DNA from: Acanthamoeba sp. SK_2022b
Taxonomy: Eukaryota > Discosea > Longamoebia > Acanthamoebidae
DNA length: 25,560 nucleotides
Direction of reading: 5' to 3'
NCBI GenBank assembly: GCA_027943245.1
Contig: JANDJZ010000599.1
Location: 1-25,560 of the forward strand
Both the position numbers and the translations under genes were made by a program. Below are positions 18,183 through 25,560 of the stretch, in pieces (position 1 is the first letter of the stretch; each line of letters starts with the position of its first letter). The notes beneath the pieces are model-generated. The model saw nothing but the letters and a program-made list of their open reading frames with translations. It was not told the DNA's origin and did not search any database.

Positions 18183-18955
18183 ACTTGCTTTTTTTTTGTC
18201 TAATTTTTTTTGAAGGGGGTGTGGTAGGTTTTGTGAGGTTGGCTTTTAGGTAGCACTTGTGCGGTGAGAGTGCAGATAAGAAGATGACTGACTGACCTCG
18301 CTTGAGACTTTTGAGGCTGATTGTTTGATTGTCAGTGGTTATGATTGTGTAGCTCAATGAACATACAGGTCAGATCTGATCTGTAACATAATGAGACAGG
18401 AGAAAACACAAGAGACATAGGCACTGTGGGGTGCTCTACAGGCCTTGCCCAGAGGACATCAAGGTCAATAATGTGCAATGTCAACCTTTGTGGCTTGTGT
18501 ATGCAACTACATGTCTGCTGCTTTTAACACTTGCACAGCTCCAAATGAGGTCCTATAGGAGGCTCTGCTGCTTGCTTCACTGTGTATGGGTGGGTGCATG
18601 AGTCTGTGTGATGGTGTTGGTTCCATACCTTGGTTGAGCACTCCCTGTATGTGATATCCCAGAAACTTCAGGGTGCTACAGTCCACTAAGAAGTCCCTGC
18701 CACCCCTGGACTGCTACTAGTTTTTCACTAGAACAACTTGTAAATGCTGGAGCTAGAAAATGGACCCTTTTGTTCTAGCCTTGATGCTGTTTGTGTGGGT
18801 ATGGCTTCTTAAGTGAAAAATATTTTCTCTTTGATTTCTAAGGGTTGTGGTATGCAAAGAATAGAGCTATGGAAACAAAAGAGAGCGGCGTGCCCCGCCA
18901 AGAACGAAGAGGCGCGAGCGAGGAGAGAGAAAGAGGACCAACGTAAAAGGCAGGG
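18183..18955. other. Convergent intergenic region, no gene
   Basis: Lies between the 3' ends of the PPR gene (+) and the phosphate carrier gene (-). T-runs at 18188-18212 could be part of the PPR transcript end. The rest is AT-rich with no open frame, repeat or fold I can support. Confidence 0.5.
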
Positions 18956-20147
18956 CTAGTGCTTCTTCTCGGCGGCGGGGGCGGCCGCGCCGGGGGTCGG
19001 CAGACCGACGTAGGCCTTGAAGGCGCCGTAGATGAACCACTGGAGACCGGTGAGGGTACCGATCATGACCACGCGAGGACCGAAGCCCTTCCAGAGACCA
19101 GCGAAGCCGATGCCGGGCGTCTCCGGGGTACCACTGTAGATGAGCTTCATCTTCTCGCCCAGCGAACCGGAGCTCTTGATCTTGTTGATCTTGGAGACCA
19201 TGGTGTCGGCCGGGTGCGACACGGCTCCGCAGATGATACCGGCGGTGTAGCCGGCGGCGAAGATGACACCCATCTGCTCGGTCTTGGACATGTCCTCCTT
19301 CTTCTTGGGCAGCATCTTGTAGATGGCCTCGCAAATCCTCTCAAAGGCCACGAACTGTTGGAAAAATAAAACATAAATAAAACAAATTTAAATTATAAAT
19401 AAAACAAATAAAAATAATAATGGGAATAACAAGCGACGCGTTGCTCCACTGAGGGCTGGCGCACCTTGATAATGGTGTAGGGGATCTGACGGGCCCAGAG
19501 AGGACCGAGGCCGGCGTAGAGGTTGCCGAAGCCCTCAGCCTTGATGAACTTGGGCAGGCCGTCGATGAGGCCGCGGGCAAAGGCTGGATTGGTCTGGATG
19601 CGGACCTTGATGGCCTCGAAGGGGCAGAGGGCGATGTCGGCAAAGAACTCGGCTGAGGCCGAGGCGCTCATATAGACGAGATCGCGATACTTGAAGGCGT
19701 TCTCGGGACCGACCGCCTCAGCAAAGTAGTGCTTGAACACCTCGTAGAGGCCAAACTTGAAGAGGCCCTGGAGGGAGTAGCCCCAGAGGGTGGGACCCCA
19801 GCCCTTGAGGAGGCCAGAGACGCCCGAGCCGAAGCCGAGGCTGGTGAGGGAGCCCGAGTAGATGGCACGGAAACCCTGAACGGTGTTCTTGAAGTGCTCA
19901 GGGTTGGCCTGAGCATTGCACTTGACAAGATCGATAGGCGTCACAGCCGTGTGAGTGAGACCGCACGACAGGATACCGCCGAGGCCGCACGCGGCGAAGT
20001 ATTCCAAGCTGTAAAGCTTAATGGGCTGCTGCTGAGGGTCAACAGCAGAAGAGCGCGTAAGCAACACTCCAAGTGGGTGGGAGGAGACGGCCACCAACAT
20101 AAACAACGCCTGTCCACGTGAGTGTGCACCTTCTGCTGAGTTGCCAT
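18956..20147 (-). CDS. Mitochondrial phosphate carrier (SLC25A3/PiC type)
   Basis: Imports inorganic phosphate into the mitochondrial matrix for ATP synthesis. Proposed exons: 20147..20130, 20031..19465 and 19354..18956 (stop TAG), 327 residues. The short first exon MATQQK joins QQPIKLYSLEYF through an intron GTGCAC...CCCTCAG. The alternative is an unspliced start at 20100 (MLVAVSSHPLG), in frame. Three carrier repeats are visible: AACGLGGILSCGLTHTAVTP with TPIDLVKCNAQ; ASAEFFADIALCPFEAIKVR; and AGYTAGIICGAVSHPADTMV. RQIPYTIIKFVAFERICEAI and IGTLTGLQWFIYGAFKAY are typical of phosphate carriers. The C-terminus ends AAAPAAEKKH. It starts 233 bp downstream of the NMNAT stop on the same strand. 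Confidence 0.93.
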
Positions 20148-20379
20148 AGCGAGCTGAGCTACTTGGAAGATTAAAGGGAGAGAACCTTGCCTGCCCGCAA
20201 CAACGGCAAGAAAAAGAAAAGCAAAACCCTGCGCCCAAGAAAAGGCGCCGGCAAGGTGGCCATTTCTGCCATTGGCCTGCAGAGCCCGCCACCTTAAGGA
20301 CAGCAACACCCTTTTCCTTTCTGGCCAAAACTCTTCGACCACGGCGAGTTACACGACAGCTGTACGCGCGAGTTGTGCC
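20148..20379. other. Short intergenic region between NMNAT and phosphate carrier
   Basis: 232 bp between the NMNAT stop and the phosphate carrier start, both on the minus strand, so it contains the NMNAT 3' end and the carrier promoter. On the minus strand it has a C/T-rich stretch before the carrier start. No other feature is seen. Confidence 0.5.
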
Positions 20380-21708
20380 TCACGGCGCCGGAGGGTTGGA
20401 GTAGAGGTTGTTCTGGCGGATGTACTCGATGACGCGATCGGGCAGGAAATACTTGACCGACAGACCGCGGGACAGCATCTGCCTGTGCGTGGAGAAAGTG
20501 GGCTTAGTGCGAGCACAGAAGGTTGCATGCAACAACCGACAGTCTCGAACCTGATCCTGGTGGAACTCACATCGTTGGGGATCCACGTGGGCACGATATG
20601 AATGTTGTTCTGCAAGAAGAAACACACTCGCGAGTCAACACCCACGCGACAAGCAACGACGTGGAGTTCGAGGCTGGCCAAGCTTACCTGGTGCTTGAAG
20701 AGGATGTCGCTGGAGATGATCGACTTCATCGCGTCCGATCCCTCCCGCTGAATGCACGCCACGCCGTACTTGCCGAGGATCACCTCCAACTGAAGGGAAA
20801 GGGGCGAGCTGAGCCAAAGTGCGAAGACGCGAAGAGAGAAAGCGCGCGCACGGCCAAGTCGCACGGAGGTGGCCACGTACGTCTTCGTCGGCCCACACGC
20901 CGGGCGTGTTGAAGGAAGCCAGCAGATCAGACCCGCAGACGAGCATCACTCGAATGCGCTCCGACTCGCTCCTGTTCTCGTTGAGCCGGCGGTCAAAGTA
21001 GTTCATCACCACCTGCGTGTCAACAAACGTTTGGGGGACGCGGTATGAGTTTCTCCTCTGTTTTTCGAGTGTGTGCATGTGCGACGAAACAACGCGCGTG
21101 CGTGTCGTGTGTGCGTGTGCGTGTGCGTGTGTGGCGTTACCACTGTGCGCTGGTACTCGTCCTTGGAGGCCTCCCAGCCGTCGACGTTGATCCAGTCCGA
21201 GTCCTCGACCGCCCGCTTGCACATTTCAGCTCGGTGCGTGGCCGATGCGAGGCCCTATTGCGGGAACGCGCGTTACAATGCAGCAACCGTTAGCGGAGAG
21301 CGAGAGCGAAAGCGAGAGAGCATTACCTTCTTCTTGTAGGCGTCGGTCACAGGCGAGAGGTAGCCGCCCACTACCTCGAGACCCAGATCACGGATCTGGA
21401 ACCACGTGCGCGCGTCCTCTGTCCGCGTAGAGAGTACAAAAGAAATATTAATATTAATAGACTTTGTTAAAAAAGAAAACATTGAGCAGTCAGCCGCGTA
21501 CCAAAGATGCGAAGGTGCATGTTGGTGATGGGCGAGAACGAACCACAGGCAAGCAACACCACTCCCTGCTTTCCTGCGAACATTCAAGGACCAACCCAAC
21601 ATGAGTGGCCCCTTAACGGCGTGGTCCAATGTATAAGGGCGGAGGGAGCGGTTTACCAGGGCTTGGGCTTTTGAGCTTATCAACGGAGAAGGGAAAGTCG
21701 TCCTGCAT
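20380..21708 (-). CDS. Nicotinamide/nicotinate mononucleotide adenylyltransferase
   Basis: Makes NAD (or deamido-NAD) from NMN/NaMN and ATP. Eight exons keep frame: 21708..21657, 21573..21502, 21418..21327, 21254..21141, 21012..20881, 20789..20688, 20609..20551, 20482..20380; 726 nt, 241 residues, a normal length for eukaryotic NMNAT. Motifs in order: [17 protein letters not shown] with the GSFxPxTxxHL nucleotide-binding loop; [88 protein letters not shown] with the SSTxxR signature; and [14 protein letters not shown] near the end (NLYSNPPAP). There is no long internal targeting insert, so a nuclear or cytosolic enzyme is likely. It is divergent from the myosin gene. Confidence 0.95.
21097..21133. 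repeat. Short TGTGCG-rich repeat in NMNAT intron
   Basis: Imperfect GTGTGCGTGTGCGTG tract in intron 21013-21140. On the coding (minus) strand it reads CACACGC, the opposite sense to the other intronic dinucleotide tracts. Confidence 0.8.
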
Positions 21709-22086
21709 CCTTGCGTGGCGTGGCGGCTTGTGTTGTCTTCTTCAGCTGTTGTTGGCTGCGTGTTGAACAAACCGCACAGCCACAGCAAGTTGCGTTCAGC
21801 GAAAAGAGAAAAAGGATTTCTTTTTCAATTTCCCTGGTGGTTTCGTGGTGGGAAAAATCCGGGCAAGAAAAATTAATTCCGTAAGGGGTGTACCGAAAGG
21901 AGCGACGAAGGACAACCAGGCCTTCGCGTTGTTTGTTGATTGCCAGCGAAAAGAGAGAGGCGTTGGACGTGTCCTCCCAGTGAGATTCTTCTTGCCATCT
22001 AAAATCCGCACGTGCCTTGAGAAGCGTTGCCTTCCTTTCCCTTCTCCTTCCCCCACTCAACTTGAACTCGCCTCCATCTCAGTGCC
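21709..22086. promoter_or_regulatory. Shared divergent upstream region of NMNAT and myosin I
   Basis: 378 bp between two start codons pointing away from each other. It must hold both promoters and leaders. No certain TATA box or initiator can be named by eye. The myosin side ends in a C/T-rich stretch (TTCCTTTCCCTTCTCC) before the ATG. Confidence 0.5.
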
Positions 22087-24539
22087 ATGGTACGCTCCCG
22101 CTCATTCTCTTCTTGCTTTAATGTTTGAATGCGAGAATCTGTCATTCAACCAAACAATCCAAGTCTCCTCAATTCTTCCTCATGGGTTTTTGGCAACTTG
22201 GTTCATCTCCCCCCACCGGCACAAATAGGCATATACCAGCAAGCATGGCGTGGACGACATGGTGATGTTGACGAGCATCTCCAACGATGCCATCAACGAC
22301 AACCTTAAGAAGCGCTTCAACGCTGACCTGATCTACGTTCGTTCCTGCGCTTTCTTTATTTTCATTTTAGAAATATTATTCTTTTATTAAAAATTATTAA
22401 TCGATCTCTTCCTCTTTCTTACAGACTTACATCGGGCACGTGCTGATCTCGGTGAACCCCTACAAACAAATCAACAACCTCTACACAGAACGGTACCACT
22501 GTTGTTGTTTTTACGGTTTGTTTATTTTTAACAATTTATTTAATATTATTATCTTGATGTGCGTAGTACGTTGAAGGACTACCGCGGCAAGTACCGTTAT
22601 GAGCTGCCCCCGCACGTCTACGCCCTGGCCGACGACATGTACCGAACCATGCTTTCCGAGAGCGAGAACCAATGCGTCATCATTTCGTACGACCTCGACC
22701 TCGACCGCTACGCACCGCCTCACCCCACGGGCTAACGCGTCTCTCCTCTCCCTCCCCTCTTCTCGTGCGGCGATGCAGCGGCGAGTCGGGAGCCGGCAAA
22801 ACGGAGGCGTCGAAGAAGATCATGCAGTACATCGCCGCCGTGTCCGGTGCCACGGGCGACGTGATGCGCGTGAAGGACGTCATTCTCGAGTCCAATCCCC
22901 TGCTCGAGGCCTTTGGTAACGCCAAGACCATCAGGAACAACAACTCCTCGCGTTTCGTACGCCTGCCCCCTCCTCCTCTCTCCTCTCCTCCCCAATCGAC
23001 CCTCAGCCATCGAGCCTGGCTCTCGTTCTGATGCGAGCCGCTCGATTGTCGACACAAAACAAAATCCCGCCCGATGTGTTGCAATGCAACAGGGTAAGTA
23101 CATGGAGATCCAGTTCGACCTGAAGGGCGACCCCATTGGCGGCCGTATCTCCAACTATCTGCTCGAGAAGGTTCGTCACACGCGCATCCACACATGCGCC
23201 AGTTCTGACACTCCCTCTACTTGCACTTGCAGTCGCGCGTGGTATACCAGACCAACGGCGAGAGGAACTTCCACATCTTCTACCAGCTGCTGGCCGGCGC
23301 GCCCGCCGACCTGAGGCGTATGCTCCCCCACTCAGCCTCTCTCTCTCTCTCCCCCCCCCCCTCGCTGCGCTCCACAACCCGTGCCATCGTGGGCGCGCAA
23401 ACGCGTGGCGTTTTAACCGGCGTTTCACGTTCGTGCAGAGGAGTTTGGGTTGCAAACTCCGGACTACTACTTCTACCTCAACCAGGGCAAGACCTACACC
23501 GTCGACGGCATGGACGACAACCAGGAGTTCCAGGACACCTGGGTACCCTCTCTCGCTCGACCCGATGGCGAGCGTCCTCGCAGGGCCTGCGCGAGCTCAC
23601 GTGCGCCTGGTCTCTTCTCTCTCTATCTCTCTCTCGTCTTGGGGCGCGTCGTCGTGTAGAACGCGATGAAGGTGATCGGGTTCACTCCGGAGGAGCAGCA
23701 CGAGATCTTCCGTCTCGTGACGGCCATCCTCTACCTGGGCAACGTCCAGTTCGTCGACGACGGCAAGGGCGGCTCCACCATCGCCGACAGACAGGGTACC
23801 ACCGCCGCACTCAACATTTGATGTCGACACAACGTGTTTTGTTGCAACCAACCAAATACTAACAACAACAACGTTAGTGGTGGAGATGTTGGCCTACCTG
23901 ATGAGGACCGAGCCGGTGGCCGTGGAACAGGCCCTGCTCTACCGCACCATCACCACCGGTGAACAGGGACGCGGTCGCTCGTCGGTCTATTCGTGCCCTC
24001 AGGACCCGCTCGGCGTACGTTCCCATACGCGAAGTTCTTTTTCTTTTTCTTTTTCTTTTCTATTTCCATTTTGATGGGAATGTTAAGCATCGGCCTGCAT
24101 TATTGGCGCATTCCTGATGGGTCGCGCGTGCAGGCCATCTACTCGAGGGACGCCCTGTCCAAGGCCCTCTACTCGCGCATGTTCGACTACATCATCCAGA
24201 GGGTCAACGACGCCATGTACTTTGACGACCCCGAGGCCCTCACTACTGGCATTCTCGACATCTACGGCTTCGAAATCTTTGGCGTGCGTGGCTCTCTCCT
24301 CCTCCTCCTCCAGTGCCACGTGCGACAATAGTTGCTCACGCCGATCCAACGCCAACACAGAAAAACGGATTCGAGCAGCTGTGCATCAACTTCGTGAACG
24401 AGAAGCTGCAGCAGATCTTCATCCAGCTCACGCTTAAGGCCGAGCAGGAGGAATACGGCGCCGAGGGCATCCAGTGGGAGAACATCGACTACTTCAACAA
24501 CAAGATCTGCTGCGATCTCATTGAAGAGAAGGTGTGCTT

Positions 24540-24594
<55 letters not shown>

Positions 24595-25357
24595 GTGTGG
24601 TACATGTCTCATCATGGTCGTCGTTGTCCTGCGCAGCGTCCCCCGGGTCTGATGACCATTCTCGATGACGTGTGCAACTTCCCCAAGGGCACTGACGACA
24701 AGTTCCGGTACGTGCCCACGTCAATTGAATATTTTCTTTTTATTAATTATTATTAGAAATATAAATTATTGTTTATAAAATGCAATATTTTTGTATGAAA
24801 CGCGATGCGTTGTATTGATGCGCTCGCTGATGTCCGTGCCACAGTGAGAAGCTCCTGGGCGCTTTCCCGAGCCACGCCCACTTGGCGGCCACCTCGCAGC
24901 CCGACGAGTTCGTCATCAAGCACTACGCCGGAGACGTACGTCTCCTCGGCCTCCTGACCGCACGTCTATAGTTTGCTCGCAATTGATTGGCTCTTTTTGT
25001 GTTGTTTTGCAATAGGTGGTGTACAACGTGGAGGGCTTCTGCGACAAGAACAAGGATCTGCTGTTCAAGGATCTCATCGGTCTCGCCGAGTGCACCTCCT
25101 CTACCTTCTTCGCCGTACGACACCACCTCGCCGACTCCCGCCTTTTATTTCGCTTTTTATTTACTCGTTCATTTCCCAATTATTGTTGTTATTATTATTA
25201 TTAACTTAATCGTTTTCTCTTGTTTCGCAGGGCCTGTTCCCTGAGGCTAAGGAGGTGGCCACCTCCAAGAAGAAGCCCACCACCGCCGGCTTCAAGATCA
25301 AGGTCCACTCGCTCCCCACAACGCGTCGTGCCATCGTGCCACTTACGCACGTGTTGT

Positions 25358-25420
<63 letters not shown>

Positions 25421-25560
25421 CCCCACAGGAATCGATCAACCAGCTGGTGGGCACGCTGTCCAAGTGCACGCCGCACTACATCCGTTGCATCAAGCCCAAC
25501 GAGAAGAAGGCCGCCAACGACTTCAACAACTCGCTCGTGCTCCACCAGGTCAAGTATCTG
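22087..25560 (+). CDS. Myosin I heavy chain (Acanthamoeba myosin IC type), head region, partial
   Basis: Single-headed actin motor of the cortex and contractile vacuole. Seventeen exons keep frame: 22087..22089, 22229..22336, 22425..22492, 22567..22686, 22779..22956, 23093..23170, 23233..23317, 23439..23542, 23660..23795, 23878..24014, 24134..24283, 24361..24531, 24637..24707, 24845..24935, 25016..25114, 25231..25302, 25429..25560 (open); 601 residues. The first coding exon is only the ATG, giving [13 protein letters not shown]-loop GESGAGKT is at 101-108, switch I NNNSSRF at 153-159, switch II DIYGFE at 381-386, and the actin-binding end is [12 protein letters not shown]. The TEDS position, 16 residues before DALSK, is Ser329 in GRGRSSVYS, the PAK-type heavy-chain kinase site; phosphorylation there activates amoeba myosin I. 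Neck, TH1, GPA and SH3 tail lie beyond the window. Confidence 0.97.
24541..24593. repeat. (TG)n microsatellite in myosin intron
   Basis: About 26 TG units close to the 5' splice site of intron 24532-24636, in sense orientation. Confidence 0.97.
25360..25419. repeat. (GT)n microsatellite in myosin intron
   Basis: About 30 GT units in intron 25303-25428, ending just before the CCCCCACAG acceptor, in sense orientation. Confidence 0.97.

Noticed and set aside
18959..20121. Plus-strand open frames opposite the phosphate carrier
   Set aside because: Antisense shadows; all family motifs are on the minus strand.
21680..22060. 126-residue minus frame across the NMNAT/myosin spacer
   Set aside because: It overlaps the NMNAT leader in another frame, has unbiased composition and no recognisable motif.

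Overview
The window looks like nuclear DNA of a free-living amoeba of the genus Acanthamoeba. GC-rich exons are split by many short introns (about 60-150 bp, donors mostly GTACG/GTGCG, acceptors CAG or TAG). The gene at the right edge encodes a class I myosin whose phosphorylation-site motif (GRGRSSVYS) and residue number (Ser329 in my reconstruction) agree with what is known of Acanthamoeba myosin IC. No bacterial, plastid or viral gene organisation is visible.

Layout. 1-687 (-): 3'-truncated mitochondrial solute carrier. 1161-1425: CAC/ACA low-complexity tract. 2001-3036 (-): dual-specificity phosphatase. 3457-11250: AT-richer accessory block of decayed mobile elements and repeats. It holds a tyrosine-recombinase (Crypton/DUF3504-like) pseudogene, a giant imperfect palindrome, DUF7869-type transposon fragments, a coiled-coil protein pseudogene, an orphan SH3 exon, and a roughly 310-bp segment present twice in opposite orientation between conserved flanks. 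11766-13125 (+): secreted GH28-like pectin-lyase-fold protein. 13610-15412 (-): second DUF7869 element, truncated. 15664-15737: tRNA-like sequence with an unusual layout. 16165-18182 (+): PPR protein with six almost identical repeats. 18956-20147 (-): mitochondrial phosphate carrier. 20380-21708 (-): nicotinamide mononucleotide adenylyltransferase. 22087-25560 (+): myosin I heavy chain, head only, running off the window.

The intact genes are ordinary housekeeping or cytoskeletal genes. Three concern mitochondria (two carriers and a probably mitochondrial PPR protein) and one makes NAD. NMNAT and myosin I are divergent and share a 378-bp upstream region. The phosphate carrier lies downstream of NMNAT on the same strand and converges on the PPR gene. 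Exon structures for GH28, PPR, NMNAT, phosphate carrier and myosin were built by hand from splice sites and reading-frame continuity. All exon junctions keep frame, giving 423, 618, 241, 327 and 601 (partial) residues.

The most unusual material is the accessory block (chimeric transposon remnants sharing one 24-28-bp terminus, a perfect 93-bp inverted repeat inside a 1.3-kb palindrome, and a local inversion), the tRNA-like locus whose 5' acceptor strand lies downstream of its 3' acceptor strand, two apparent GC-AG introns, and the homogenised PPR array.
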